Numbered from the stretch's first letter, positions 9,698 through 19,047 are shown. The stretch is 39,238 nucleotides of DNA from Mycolicibacterium chubuense (GCF_001044255.1 NZ_JYNX01000031.1:214016-253253); one strand, 5' to 3'. Numbers and translations: made by a program. The notes: generated from the letters alone by a model not told the origin.

Positions 9698-11240
9698 CTC
9701 CCATGTCGACCACGACGTCGCCGATCGCGAGCACCGGATCCCGGTGGCCCACCACGATCACGGTCGCGCCGTGTGCGGCACGCTGAGCGATCGCGCGCAG
9801 CACGCGTGCCTCCGTCGGCGCATCGAGGTGGGCGGTCGGTTCGTCGAACAGCAGCACCCGCGCCGGCGAGCCGAGCACCCGGGCCAGTCCGAGGCGCTGC
9901 CGCTGTCCCAGCGACAGCCCGAGTCCGCCGCGTCCGATGACGGTGTCCAGTCCCTCCGGCAATCCGGCCAGCACTTCGTCGAAACACGCTGCGGCGCAGG
10001 CGCCGGCGAGATCGGGCAGAGCGCCGAACAGGTCCAGGTTCTCCCGGACCGTGCCGGGGATGAGCACGGGGCGCTGCGCGAGCCACGCCACCTCGGCCCA
10101 CCATCGCTGCGGATCGAGATCGGCGACGTCCACACCGCCGATGCGAACGCGTCCCGCCTGGGGCGGGTCGAGTCCGAGAATCGCCTGCAGCAGCGTGGAC
10201 TTTCCGATGCCGTTGGGGCCGGTGAGCACCGTGACCCTGCCCGGTTCGGCCACCATCTCAGGGGCGTCCACCTCGATGGTCAGTGCGTGGTCCGGCAGCG
10301 CCGACGTTCCCGTCGGCGGCGGCTGCGCGGTGTCGAGGAAGCGGAACGCCGCAGCCACCGCGGTCTTCCCGTCCTGGGAGGAGTGGAACGCGGCACCGAC
10401 TCGGCGCAGCGGCCAGAACACCTCGGGGGCCAGCAGCAGCGCGGTCAGCGCGGCGGTCAGCGGGATGTGTCCGTACACCAGGCGCATTCCGACGCTGACC
10501 GCGACCAGCGCGACGCCGAGGGTGGCCAGCAGCTCGAGCACCAGCGCGGACAGGAACGCGATGCGCATCGTCGCCATCGCCGAGCGCCGATGCGCGGCAT
10601 TGAGTTCGGCGATCCGGGCCACGGATCCTTCGGCCCGTCCGAGAGCCCGCAGGGTGGGCAGGCCCGCCACGAGGTCGAGCAGGCGCGCCTGCAGCGTGGT
10701 CATCGCGGCCAGTGCGGTCACCGAGCGCTCCTCGGTGGCCAGCCCGATGAGCACCATGAAGATCGGGATGAGCGGCAACGCGATCAGCACGATCACCGCC
10801 GACTGCCAGTCGAAGAGTGCGATCACCGCGGCGGTGGCGGGGGTGAGGATCGCCGCCAGGAACAGCGACGGCAGATAGGTGGTGAAGTAGACGCGCAGGC
10901 CGTCCAGGCCGCGGGTCACGACGGCCGCGGCGTCGTCGCGGCGCAGGTTGAGGTCGCGTGGGGGCAGCGAGGTGGCCGTCTTCAGCACCTGATCGGTGAG
11001 GTCGGCGATCACGGCGCTGGCGCCGCGTTGGGCGAGCCGGCCCTGCAGCCACTGCGCCAGGGTGCGAACACCCCACAGCGCCACCAGGATCGCGATCGGC
11101 CCGGCCAGCACGCCCACCGACCGGGACGCCGGATCGGTGATGACGCGGGCGACGATCGCCGCGAGCGCCACCGACGAGCCGATCGTCGCGGCCGCGATGA
11201 CCACACCGCACACCGTGGTGGCGGCCAGGAAGCGGCGCAT
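9678..11240 (-). CDS. cydD: CydD, half of the CydDC ABC exporter for cytochrome bd assembly
   Basis: Partner of CydC, with an N-terminal transmembrane domain of about six helices and a complete ATPase domain: Walker A GPNGIGKST, Q-loop WLAQRP, signature LSLGQRQR, Walker B VLLFDEPTAHLD and switch His in VGHRD. I chose ATG 11240 (MRRFLAATT), giving 520 aa. The open frame runs much further upstream, but that part overlaps cydB and is not cydD-like. Some 16 family-like residues just upstream (TENSGPVDPRLWRVST) suggest the true start could be the CTG that overlaps the cydB stop (CTGA). Confidence 0.93.
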   Translation of the reverse strand: MRRFLAATTVCGVVIAAATIGSSVALAAIVARVITDPASRSVGVLAGPIAILVALWGVRTLAQWLQGRLAQRGASAVIADLTDQVLKTATSLPPRDLNLRRDDAAAVVTRGLDGLRVYFTTYLPSLFLAAILTPATAAVIALFDWQSAVIVLIALPLIPIFMVLIGLATEERSVTALAAMTTLQARLLDLVAGLPTLRALGRAEGSVARIAELNAAHRRSAMATMRIAFLSALVLELLATLGVALVAVSVGMRLVYGHIPLTAALTALLLAPEVFWPLRRVGAAFHSSQDGKTAVAAAFRFLDTAQPPPTGTSALPDHALTIEVDAPEMVAEPGRVTVLTGPNGIGKSTLLQAILGLDPPQAGRVRIGGVDVADLDPQRWWAEVAWLAQRPVLIPGTVRENLDLFGALPDLAGACAAACFDEVLAGLPEGLDTVIGRGGLGLSLGQRQRLGLARVLGSPARVLLFDEPTAHLDAPTEARVLRAIAQRAAHGATVIVVGHRDPVLAIGDVVVDMGGVHVGV

Positions 11241-11290
11241 CGCCGTCGAGACCCGCCACAGCCGCGGGTCGACGGGGCCGGAGTTCTCGG

Positions 11291-12331
11291 TCAGGAGGGG
11301 TGCCTCGACAATCCGACGGAGGCCGGGATCGCGTCGGCCGTGATGCGTTTGCGGAACACCCAGTACGTCCAGGCCTGGTAGCCGATCACCAACGGCAGCA
11401 ACGTCAACGACGCCCAGGTCATGATCTTCAGCGTGTACGGCGTCGACGACCCGTTGTAGATGGTGACGCTCCACTCGGGATTCAGCGTGGAGGGCAACAG
11501 GTTCGGGTACAGCGACCCGAACAGCAGGACCGCGACGGCCGCGACGACGAGGATCGTCGAGAAGAACGCGACTCCCTCCCGCTCGTGATTCCACATCAGC
11601 CGGACGGCGGTCAGCAGCGCGACGACCGCGACCGCCAGGGCCAGCCACGTCCAGGTCTTTCCGTGCGCCAGTTGGGTCCACAGACCGAAGCCGCCGGCGA
11701 GCACGACCACCGGGGCGGACAGGATCCGGGCGAACCGGAACGCGTCCTCGCGCACCGGCCCCGCGGTCTTGAGGGCGACGAACACCGAGCCGTAGAACGC
11801 GAACAGCGAGGCGGTCGCCAGGCCACCGAGCAGGGTGTAGACGTTGACGACGTCGGTCAGCGTGGCCTGGGAGCGTCCGTCGGCGTCGATCGGAAGGCCC
11901 TGCACCAGCACGGCGAAGGCGACACCCCACAGGATCGCGGGAAGCCAGGAGCCGACCGCGATCCCCAGATCTGCCCAGCCGCGCCAGCGCGGATCGTCCA
12001 CCTTGCCGCGCCACTCGATGCCGACGATGCGCACGATCATGCCGACCAGGATCGCCAGCAGGGGCAGGTACAGCGACGAGAACACCGTGGCATACCAGTT
12101 CGGGAACGCCGCGAACATCGCTGCGCCGGCGGTGATCAACCACACCTCGTTGGCGTCCCACACCGGCCCGATGGTGTTCAGCGCCGCCCGCCGGTGCTGT
12201 TCCCGATCGCCCACCCCGACGGCTCCGAACGGGATCATCAGCATGCCGACGCCGAAGTCGAAACCCTCGAGCACGAGGAATCCGAGGAACAGCGCTGCGA
12301 TGAGGAAGAACCAGAGTTCCTGCAGTCCCAT
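11291..12331 (-). CDS. cydB: Cytochrome bd oxidase subunit II
   Basis: CydB stabilises the heme-bearing subunit of the bd-type quinol oxidase in the inner membrane. The 346-aa protein starts MGLQELWFFLIAALFLG and shows the family signature GFDFGVGML near the N-terminus, then GPVWDANEVWLITAG. About eight to nine hydrophobic helices follow. An upstream in-frame extension of 42 residues overlaps cydA and is Arg-rich, so it was rejected. It lies 14 bases after cydA and just before cydD. Confidence 0.97.
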   Translation of the reverse strand: MGLQELWFFLIAALFLGFLVLEGFDFGVGMLMIPFGAVGVGDREQHRRAALNTIGPVWDANEVWLITAGAAMFAAFPNWYATVFSSLYLPLLAILVGMIVRIVGIEWRGKVDDPRWRGWADLGIAVGSWLPAILWGVAFAVLVQGLPIDADGRSQATLTDVVNVYTLLGGLATASLFAFYGSVFVALKTAGPVREDAFRFARILSAPVVVLAGGFGLWTQLAHGKTWTWLALAVAVVALLTAVRLMWNHEREGVAFFSTILVVAAVAVLLFGSLYPNLLPSTLNPEWSVTIYNGSSTPYTLKIMTWASLTLLPLVIGYQAWTYWVFRKRITADAIPASVGLSRHPS

Positions 12332-12345
12332 GGTTTCGCGTCCTC

Positions 12346-13803
12346 TCAGTAGGCGAAGGACAGGGGAGCGACGTCGTCGTCGCTGGGCGCTTTCGGCGGG
12401 GCCGGTTCGGAGTCGTGCTCCTGCGGGCCCTCGACGACGTAGCGGCGCATCAGCCAAAACCAGATCACCGCCAGCACCCCGTAGAGGAGCGTGAAGGTGG
12501 CCAGCGAGAACAGCACCAGTCCGGCGGAGTGCCCGGACACACCGTCCTGCACCGTCATTCGCACCAGCTGATCACCGGTCGGGTTGGGCACCACCACCCA
12601 CGGCTGCCGTCCCATCTCGGTGAAGACCCAGCCGGCCGAGTTGGCGAGGAACGGGGCGGGAATGGTGAGGATGCCGAACCGCCCGTACCAGCGTTGGTCG
12701 GGGATGCGTCCACCGCGGGTGAGCCACAGGGTGGCCAGGGCGAAGGCGACCGGCACCAGCAGCAGGCCGATCATCGCGCGGAACGCCCAGTAGGTGACGA
12801 ACAGGTTGGGCCGGTAGTCGCCGGGCCCGAACTTGTCCTGATACTGCTGCTGAAGGTCCTGGACCCCCTGCAACGTCACGCCGCTGAACTTGCTCTCGGC
12901 GAGGAACGGGAGCACGTAGGGCACCTCGATGAGGTGGGTGACGCTGTCGCAGTTGTTGTGGGTGCCCACGGTGAGGACGGAGAACATCGGGTCGGTTTCG
13001 GTGTGGCACAACGATTCCGCCGAGGCCATCTTCATCGGCTGCTGGACGAACATCAGCTTGCCCTGGATGTCACCGGTGAAGAACAGGCCGAGTGCGGCGA
13101 CGAGGGCCACCAGACTGCCGAGAATCGCGGCGGGCCGGTACATCGCGCGACTGTCGGCCGCACCGGAGGACCGGGCGTCACGCACCATCAACCACGCCGA
13201 GATGCCGGCGACGAACGCGCCCGCAGTGAGGAACGCCCCGGTGACCGCATGCAGGAACGCCCAGATCGCCGTGTTGTTGGTGAGCAGCGCACCGAAGTCC
13301 GTCAGTTCGGCGCGTCCGCTCTCCGGGTTGAAGCGGGCTCCGACGGGGTGCTGCATGAACGAGTTCGCCGCGATGATGAAGTACGCCGAGGCGTTCACGC
13401 CGAACGCGACGATCCAGATGCACACCAGGTGCACGGCCTTCGGCAGCCGATTCCAGCCGAAGATCCACAGGCCGATGAACGTCGACTCGAAGAAGAACGC
13501 GATCAGTCCCTCGAACGCCAGTGGCGCACCGAAGATGTCGCCGACGAACTTCGAGTACTCGCTCCAGTTCATCCCGAACTGGAACTCCTGCACGATGCCC
13601 GTGGCGACACCGAGGGCGAAATTGATCAGGAACAGTTTGCCGAAGAAGCGGGTCAGTCGGTACCACGACGGGTTGCCGGTGACGTGCCACACCGTCTGCA
13701 TGACCGCGATCAGCGGTGCCAGGCCGATGGTCAGCGGGACGAAGATGAAGTGGTAGACGGTGGTGATCCCGAACTGCCACCGCGACACGTCCAAGGCATT
13801 CAT
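12346..13803 (-). CDS. cydA: Cytochrome bd oxidase subunit I
   Basis: CydA binds hemes b558, b595 and d, oxidises menaquinol and reduces oxygen to water with high affinity; it matters in hypoxia and when the bcc-aa3 branch is blocked. The 485-aa protein has the expected ligands by position: His18 and His185, Met344, Glu98 and Glu106 (FEGLIAFFFES) and Glu396 in GWVFTEMGRQPW. The Q-loop is the short type. Cys266 and Cys285 match the cysteine pair reported as a disulfide in the mycobacterial enzyme. It is the first gene of cydABDC; repeated TCTACG motifs lie just upstream. Confidence 0.98.
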   Translation of the reverse strand: MNALDVSRWQFGITTVYHFIFVPLTIGLAPLIAVMQTVWHVTGNPSWYRLTRFFGKLFLINFALGVATGIVQEFQFGMNWSEYSKFVGDIFGAPLAFEGLIAFFFESTFIGLWIFGWNRLPKAVHLVCIWIVAFGVNASAYFIIAANSFMQHPVGARFNPESGRAELTDFGALLTNNTAIWAFLHAVTGAFLTAGAFVAGISAWLMVRDARSSGAADSRAMYRPAAILGSLVALVAALGLFFTGDIQGKLMFVQQPMKMASAESLCHTETDPMFSVLTVGTHNNCDSVTHLIEVPYVLPFLAESKFSGVTLQGVQDLQQQYQDKFGPGDYRPNLFVTYWAFRAMIGLLLVPVAFALATLWLTRGGRIPDQRWYGRFGILTIPAPFLANSAGWVFTEMGRQPWVVVPNPTGDQLVRMTVQDGVSGHSAGLVLFSLATFTLLYGVLAVIWFWLMRRYVVEGPQEHDSEPAPPKAPSDDDVAPLSFAY

Positions 13804-13818
13804 GGGCCCACTCCCAAG

Positions 13819-13863
13819 GTCTACGCGGTCAGTCTACGACCAATCTACGACAGAGTGTAGTAG
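13819..13863. promoter_or_regulatory. cydA: Candidate operator/promoter region of cydABDC with three TCTACG repeats
   Basis: The 95-base gap between the HdeD-like gene and cydA contains TCTACG at 13820, 13833 and 13844 (the first two preceded by G). The third copy is half of an inverted repeat CTAC-N8-GTAG at 13845-13860, followed by TGTAGTAG. CTAC/GTAG dyads resemble operators of BlaI/MecI-type winged-helix repressors, but the match is by eye only. No TGTGA-N6-TCACA CRP site is visible here. A weak hairpin (13884-13899) just after the HdeD-like stop may act as a terminator. Confidence 0.4.
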
Positions 13864-13898
13864 CGAAGTGGGCGGAAATTCCTAGGGGCTTTCGGCCC

Positions 13899-14492
13899 TC
13901 ATTCCGGGGACGGTGCGGTGACCTTCTCCCGCCATTCGGCCATGTTCTTGCTGGCCTTGCGGATCCCGAACGCCGACACGGTCTCGAAGACGCCGATCAC
14001 GACCAGCCAGATGCCGACGACCAACGACAGCGTGGCCAGTGACTCGAACGGCGAGGCGAGCATGACGACACCCGCGATCAGGCTGATCACGCCGATGAAG
14101 ATCTCCCAGCCCCGGCCGGGCAGCGTGGGATCGCTGATCGCCGACACCGCCGTGGCGACGCCGCGGAAGATGAATCCGACGCCGATCCAGATGGCCAGCA
14201 GCAGGATCGAGTCCTGCAGGCTGCGGAAACACAGCACCGCAAGGATCAGTGCGGCCGCGCCGCTGAGGAACAGCAGCACCCGGCCGCCGGCGGAAACGTG
14301 CAGGCTGAAGGCGAAGACGACCTGCGAGATGCCCGAGATCAGCAGGTAGGCGCCGAAGAAGATCGCCGCGACGACGATGGTGATGGCCGGCCAGACGAGC
14401 ACCATGACGCCGAGGACCACCGCGAGAATGCCCGACAGCAACGCGGACTTCCACAGATGCTGCAACATGCTTGGGGGAGCAGGGGTTTCCAT
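13899..14492 (-). CDS. HdeD/DUF308-family membrane protein
   Basis: A 197-aa protein made almost wholly of hydrophobic helices arranged as three similar two-helix units, the HdeD/DUF308 layout (PAITIVVAAIFFGAYLLISG, then IWIGVGFIFRG, then VVGIWLVVIGVFE). HdeD in E. coli is linked to acid resistance, but the biochemical role is unknown. ATG 14492 (METPAPPSM) was preferred over the GTG six codons upstream. It corresponds to the Rv1624c position next to cydA. It is divergent from the amino-acid importer genes. Confidence 0.85.
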   Translation of the reverse strand: METPAPPSMLQHLWKSALLSGILAVVLGVMVLVWPAITIVVAAIFFGAYLLISGISQVVFAFSLHVSAGGRVLLFLSGAAALILAVLCFRSLQDSILLLAIWIGVGFIFRGVATAVSAISDPTLPGRGWEIFIGVISLIAGVVMLASPFESLATLSLVVGIWLVVIGVFETVSAFGIRKASKNMAEWREKVTAPSPE

Positions 14493-14559
14493 GCGCGCAG
14501 TGTGGCACACGGGTGCCCGCCACCTTCCAGTTTCGCGGTACCGCTGTGATGTCTCTACA

Positions 14560-14611
14560 CGGTCGTTAATGTTCCGTTACCGGCGCTGCGCGTCGGGTCA
14601 TCGGTCGTTAA
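14560..14611. promoter_or_regulatory. Direct repeats with a GlnR-like half-site arrangement
   Basis: CGGTCGTTAA occurs twice (14560-14569 and 14602-14611) in the divergent gap between the HdeD-like gene and the amino-acid ABC importer. On the minus strand, 14580-14565 reads GTAAC-ggaaca-TTAAC, two AC half-sites spaced AC-N9-AC, which is the spacing of actinobacterial GlnR boxes. Nitrogen control of an amino-acid importer would make sense, but this is an inference from a short pattern. Confidence 0.35.
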
Positions 14612-14652
14612 CGTCCTTGGCTGGACATGCCGCAGAGAAAGTAGAGGCAACT

Positions 14653-15591
14653 GTGTTGGGTGGAAAGCAAGACCGCCGGGCCAAGATCTGGCGGGTCGCG
14701 GCCGTGTTCGTCGCAACGGGTGCCCTGGCGTTGTCAGGGTGCGCGAGCGGCTCAGACTCCGGAGGCAGCGGCGGAGGAGGAGGAGGAGGTGAATCCTCGA
14801 CGAGCTCGGCCCCGGCCGAGAAGGTCGAGGCGATCGCCAACACCGTGCCGGAGGCCATCAAATCCTCCGGCAAGCTCGTCATCGGGGTGAACATCCCGTA
14901 CGCGCCGAACGAATTCAAGGATCCCGAGGGCAAGATCGTCGGCTTCGACGTCGACCTGATGAACGCGATCGCCGGCACGCTCGGCCTGACCCCGGAGTAC
15001 CGGGAGGCCGACTTCGCCAAGATCATCCCGTCCATCCAGGGTGGCACCTTCAACGTCGGGATGTCGTCGTTCACCGACAGCAAGGAGCGCGAGCAGTCCG
15101 TCGACTTCGTGACCTACTTCTCGGCCGGCACGCTCTGGGCGCAGAAGCCCGGTGCCGGGATCGATCCCGAGAATGCCTGCGGCAAGAAGGTCGCGGTCCA
15201 GGCCACCACCGTGCAGGAGACCGACGAGCTGCCCGCCCGCAGCAAGAAGTGCACCGACGCGGGCAAGCCGGCGATCGAGATCGTGCCGTTCGACAGCCAG
15301 GACGCGGCCACCAACGCCGTGGTGCTCGGTCAGGCCGACGCGATGTCGGCCGACTCGCCGGTGACGCTGTACGCCATCAAGCAGACCAACGGCAAGCTCG
15401 AGCAGGCCGGCGAGACGTTCGATTCGGCGCCCTACGGCTGGCCCGTCGCGAAGGGTTCCCCTCTGGCCCAGTCGCTGCTGCAGGCGCTCGAGCATTTGAT
15501 CGAGACCGGCAAGTACAAGGAGATCGCCGCGAACTGGGGCCTGGAAGAGGGCATGATCGACAAGCCGGTGATCAACGGCGCGGTCTCCTAG
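14653..15591 (+). CDS. Amino-acid ABC transporter substrate-binding lipoprotein
   Basis: A 312-aa family 3 (polar amino acid) binding protein. A basic N-terminus and hydrophobic stretch end in a lipobox (LALSGC) with the lipidated Cys at residue 30. A Gly/Ser-rich linker follows, then the binding domain starting at KLVIGVNIPYAPNEF with FDVDLMNAIAGTLG and WGLEEG near the end. GTG 14653 was chosen for the lipoprotein signal; TTG 14656 is also possible. It captures its amino acid outside the membrane and passes it to the permease and ATPase just downstream. The ligand (Gln, Glu, His, Arg or similar) cannot be read from sequence. Confidence 0.92.
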   Translation: MLGGKQDRRAKIWRVAAVFVATGALALSGCASGSDSGGSGGGGGGGESSTSSAPAEKVEAIANTVPEAIKSSGKLVIGVNIPYAPNEFKDPEGKIVGFDVDLMNAIAGTLGLTPEYREADFAKIIPSIQGGTFNVGMSSFTDSKEREQSVDFVTYFSAGTLWAQKPGAGIDPENACGKKVAVQATTVQETDELPARSKKCTDAGKPAIEIVPFDSQDAATNAVVLGQADAMSADSPVTLYAIKQTNGKLEQAGETFDSAPYGWPVAKGSPLAQSLLQALEHLIETGKYKEIAANWGLEEGMIDKPVINGAVS

Positions 15592-15606
15592 TCGAAGGCG
15601 GGATTC

Positions 15607-16524
15607 ATGAGTGATGCCGGCGCGCCGCCACAGGCCATCGACGCTGTACCGCTGAAACACCCCTGGCGGTGGGTGGCGGCGGCCGTCATCCTCATCATGG
15701 CCTTCCTGTTCATCTACGGGGCGGCCACCAACCAGGCCTACCGGTGGTCGGTCTTCGCCGAGTACGTCTTCGACAAGAGGGTGCTGACCGTCGGGCTGGT
15801 CAACACCCTGCAGTTGACGGTCTACTCGATGGCCCTGGCGATCGCACTCGGGGTGCTGCTCGCGGTGATGCGCCTGTCGCCCAACCCGGTGTTCCGCTGG
15901 GTGTCGTGGGTGTACCTGTGGATCTTCCGCGGCACCCCGATCTACGTACAGCTGGTGTTCTGGGGCCTGATCCCGACGATCTACCAGCAGTTACGCGTGG
16001 GCGTGCCATTCGGCCCGACGTTCACCGTGATCGATCTGCAGAGCTTGTCCATCCCGTTCCTGCTGGCGACGCTCGGTCTGGCGCTCAACGAGGCGGCCTA
16101 CATGGCCGAGATCATCCGCGCCGGCATCAGCTCCGTTCCCGAGGGCCAACTGGAGGCATCGACGGCCCTGGGCATGTCCTGGGGGCTCGCGATGCGGCGC
16201 ACGGTGCTCCCGCAGGCGATGCGCGTGATCATCCCGCCGACCGGCAACGAGGTGATCAGCATGCTGAAGACCACCTCACTGGTGACCGCGGTGCCGTTCA
16301 CCCTCGACCTGTTCGGCATCACCGCCAGGGAGATCGCCGCACGTACCTTCGAACCTGTGCCGCTGCTCATGGTCGCCGCGTTCTGGTACCTGATCGTGAC
16401 CAGCATCCTGATGGTGGGCCAGTTCTACCTCGAGCGGTACTTCTCCCGGGGCGCGTCGCGAAAGCTGACGACCAAGCAACTCGAGGCGCTGGCGAAGGCG
16501 CAGGCAGGCACAGGTGCGATGTGA
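15607..16524 (+). CDS. Amino-acid ABC transporter permease
   Basis: A 305-aa HisM/GlnP-type permease. It has an N-terminal helix, then the transport domain starting [21 protein letters not shown], a [14 protein letters not shown] motif, and the ATPase-coupling EAA loop [20 protein letters not shown] followed by [10 protein letters not shown]. About five to six membrane helices are visible. It lies 15 bases after the binding protein, and its stop overlaps the ATPase GTG by 4 bases (GTGA). Confidence 0.94.
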   Translation: MSDAGAPPQAIDAVPLKHPWRWVAAAVILIMAFLFIYGAATNQAYRWSVFAEYVFDKRVLTVGLVNTLQLTVYSMALAIALGVLLAVMRLSPNPVFRWVSWVYLWIFRGTPIYVQLVFWGLIPTIYQQLRVGVPFGPTFTVIDLQSLSIPFLLATLGLALNEAAYMAEIIRAGISSVPEGQLEASTALGMSWGLAMRRTVLPQAMRVIIPPTGNEVISMLKTTSLVTAVPFTLDLFGITAREIAARTFEPVPLLMVAAFWYLIVTSILMVGQFYLERYFSRGASRKLTTKQLEALAKAQAGTGAM

Positions 16525-17303
16525 CTCGATCGGAGAAGGCCGCTGGGCCCATGGTGAAGGCCGAGCTGGTGTGCAAGGACTTCGGCGCGCTGAAGGTGCT
16601 CAAGGGCATCACGCTGGAGGTGCAGCAGGGGGAGGTGCTGGTTCTGGTCGGACCGTCCGGGTCGGGCAAGTCCACGTTCCTGCGGTGCATCAACCACCTC
16701 GAGACGGTGAGCGCGGGCCGGCTCTACGTCGACGGCAAGCTGGTCGGCTACACCGAGCGCGGCGGCAAACTGCACGAGATGAAGCCCGGTGACGTGGCCA
16801 AGCAGCGCCGCGAGGTCGGGATGGTGTTCCAGCACTTCAACCTGTTCCCGCACCGCACCGCGCTGGGCAACATCGTCGAGGCGCCGATCAAGGTCAAGGG
16901 CGTCAACAAGAAAGAGGCGATCGAACGCGGCAAGGATCTGCTCGAGCAGGTCGGCCTGGCCGAGAAGGCCAACGCCTATCCCGCCCAGCTGTCGGGCGGA
17001 CAGCAGCAGCGCGTCGCGATCGCCCGCGCGCTGGCGATGGATCCCAAGCTCATGCTGTTCGACGAACCCACTTCCGCGCTGGACCCCGAGCTCGTCGGCG
17101 AGGTGCTGGGGGTGATGAAGACGCTGGCCTCGGAGGGCATGACGATGGTCGTCGTCACCCACGAGATGGGCTTCGCCCGCGAGGTCGCCGATGAGGTGGC
17201 GTTCATGGATGCCGGCGTCGTCGTCGAGCGGGGCAACCCGCGCGAGATCATGGCCAACCCGCAGCACGAACGGACCAAACTGTTTCTCTCCAAGGTGATG
17301 TAG
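16521..17303 (+). CDS. Amino-acid ABC transporter ATP-binding protein (GlnQ type)
   Basis: The ATPase that powers the importer encoded just upstream. All motifs are intact: Walker [11 protein letters not shown]-loop [10 protein letters not shown], signature [15 protein letters not shown], Walker [15 protein letters not shown] and switch His in [12 protein letters not shown] 16521 gives 260 aa and a 4-base overlap with the permease; ATG 16551 ([12 protein letters not shown]) would give 250 aa and is an equally good N-terminus for the family. Confidence 0.94.
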   Translation: MTRSEKAAGPMVKAELVCKDFGALKVLKGITLEVQQGEVLVLVGPSGSGKSTFLRCINHLETVSAGRLYVDGKLVGYTERGGKLHEMKPGDVAKQRREVGMVFQHFNLFPHRTALGNIVEAPIKVKGVNKKEAIERGKDLLEQVGLAEKANAYPAQLSGGQQQRVAIARALAMDPKLMLFDEPTSALDPELVGEVLGVMKTLASEGMTMVVVTHEMGFAREVADEVAFMDAGVVVERGNPREIMANPQHERTKLFLSKVM

Positions 17304-17341
17304 CGCCCGACCCCGCCACGCCGCTGTGGCGGGCGGCCCAG

Positions 17342-18421
17342 GTGTTCCGCCTGCTCAGCTGCCTGTACGCGCTGGGCTTCGGGTTCGCCGTCAACGCCGA
17401 CCTGGAGCGGCCCGTCGGCGGCTGGCTGGTGTTCGCGCTCCTGATCGGGTGGAGCGTCGCCTGCGCGGTGGCCTATCTGCAGGGTTTCGGGCGTCGGCCG
17501 GCCTGGGTGCTGACCGAGATCGCCGTCGTGGTGGCGCTGGTGCTGTCCACCGAACTCGTCGCGTCCGACCGGTGGATCGCCGACAACCAGTCGCTGCCAA
17601 CCACCCTGTGGGCCACGAACGCCACCATCTCCGCGGCCATCCTGTTCGGTCCGATCGGCGGCATGCTGACCGGCGTGGTGGTGATGTCGCTGGGCGCGGT
17701 GCTCAAGGGGTACGTCAGCGTCGACCTCGGCCGCAACGCGACCATCGTCATCGAACTGGCGGTCGGCCTCGCGGTCGGCATGGCCGCGCAGACGGCTCGC
17801 CGCGCGCACGCCGAACTCGAGCGAGCGGCCCGGTTGTCGGCGTCGGTGGAGGAGCGGGAGCGGCTCTCCCGGCACGTGCACGACGGGGTTCTGCAGGTGC
17901 TCGCGCTCGTGGCCCGGCGTGGGCGCGAGATCGGCGGGGAGACTGAACAATTGGCTGAACTGGCGGGCGAGCAGGAGCGTGCGCTGCGCCGTCTGGTGGT
18001 CGCGGGCGAGGAAGCGGCCGGGGACGGCGCGCAGGCCGACCTCGGTGCGATGCTGCGCCGCCGCGCCGCCGACCGGGTGTCGGTGAGCGTGCCCGCGCAC
18101 CCGGTGGTGCTCGACGCGGCCGTCGCCGACCAACTCTGCGCCGCCGTCGGCAACGCACTGGACAACGTCGAGGCGCACGCCGGGGACGGGGCGCGGGCGT
18201 ATGTTCTGCTCGAGGATCTCGGCGAGTCGGTGACAGTCAGTGTGCGCGACGACGGCGTCGGGATTCCCGACGGACGGCTCGCCGAGGCAGTTCGGGAAGG
18301 TCGGATCGGTGTCGCGAAATCGATTGTGGGACGGATGGATTGGTTGGGCGGGCAGGCGACGCTGCACACCGGCCCGGGGTTGGGGGTGGAATGGGAGCTG
18401 ACGGTACCGCGATCACGGTGA
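17342..18421 (+). CDS. Membrane sensor histidine kinase, NarL-system type
   Basis: About five hydrophobic helices in residues 1-150 form an MASE-like sensor. The dimerisation box follows, with phospho-acceptor His180 in ERERLSRHVHDGVLQVL, then the ATPase domain with N-box GNALDNVEAHA and G-box DDGVGIPDG. It phosphorylates the response regulator whose gene overlaps its 3' end. GTG 17342 is the first usual start in frame. The codons just before it encode PLWRAAQ, which looks like part of the protein, so the real start may be a rarer codon upstream. It lies 38 bases after the importer ATPase, suggesting co-transcription and an amino-acid-related signal. Confidence 0.88.
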   Translation: MFRLLSCLYALGFGFAVNADLERPVGGWLVFALLIGWSVACAVAYLQGFGRRPAWVLTEIAVVVALVLSTELVASDRWIADNQSLPTTLWATNATISAAILFGPIGGMLTGVVVMSLGAVLKGYVSVDLGRNATIVIELAVGLAVGMAAQTARRAHAELERAARLSASVEERERLSRHVHDGVLQVLALVARRGREIGGETEQLAELAGEQERALRRLVVAGEEAAGDGAQADLGAMLRRRAADRVSVSVPAHPVVLDAAVADQLCAAVGNALDNVEAHAGDGARAYVLLEDLGESVTVSVRDDGVGIPDGRLAEAVREGRIGVAKSIVGRMDWLGGQATLHTGPGLGVEWELTVPRSR

Positions 18422-19047
18422 TGGTCGTCGACGACCATCCCATCTGGCGTGACGCGGTGGCGCGTGATCTCGCCGACGACGGTTTCGACGTGGTGGCCAC
18501 AGCGGACGGCGTCGGTGCGGCCGCCCGGCGAGCGGCGGTGGTGCGACCCGCGGTGGTGGTGATGGACATGCGGCTGGCCGACGGCGACGGGGCACAGGCC
18601 ACCGCGCAGGTGCTCGCCGTGTCCCCGTCGTCACGTGTCCTGGTGCTCTCGGCGTCCGACGAACGCGACGACGTGCTCGAGGCCGTCAAGGCGGGCGCGT
18701 CGGGGTATCTGGTGAAGAGCGCGTCCAAGCAGGAACTCGCCGAGGCGGTGCGGGCCACCGCGCAGGGCCGCGCCGTGTTCACCCCCGGGCTCGCGGGTCT
18801 GGTGCTCGGGGAGTACCGGCGCATCGCGCGGGACGAGACCGGCCCGGCGCAGCCGAGCCTGACCGAACGGGAGACCGAGATCCTGCGCCATGTCGCCAAG
18901 GGGCTGACCGCCAAACAGATCGCCGCCCGCCTGTCGCTGAGCCATCGGACGGTCGAGAACCACGTGCAGGCCACGTTCCGCAAGTTGCAGGTCGGCAATC
19001 GGGTCGAGCTGGCGCGCTACGCGATCGAGCACGGCCTCGACGAGTAG
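18391..19047 (+). CDS. NarL/FixJ-type response regulator
   Basis: A 218-aa regulator with a receiver domain (acidic pair in MVVDDHP, phospho-acceptor Asp59 in VVVMDMRLADG, Lys109 in GYLVKS) and a C-terminal LuxR-type helix-turn-helix (LTERETEILRHVAKG, then SLSHRTVENHVQ). ATG 18391 keeps the first beta strand (ITVMVVDD) and has a strong purine-rich ribosome site (GGGGGTGG). It overlaps the kinase gene by 31 bases. It is the DNA-binding output of that kinase; its targets are unknown. Confidence 0.93.
   Translation: MGADGTAITVMVVDDHPIWRDAVARDLADDGFDVVATADGVGAAARRAAVVRPAVVVMDMRLADGDGAQATAQVLAVSPSSRVLVLSASDERDDVLEAVKAGASGYLVKSASKQELAEAVRATAQGRAVFTPGLAGLVLGEYRRIARDETGPAQPSLTERETEILRHVAKGLTAKQIAARLSLSHRTVENHVQATFRKLQVGNRVELARYAIEHGLDE

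Noticed and set aside
11241-12161. Long N-terminal extension of cydD
   Set aside because: It overlaps cydB almost fully and is Arg/Gly-rich; CydD homology starts near base 11290 at the earliest.
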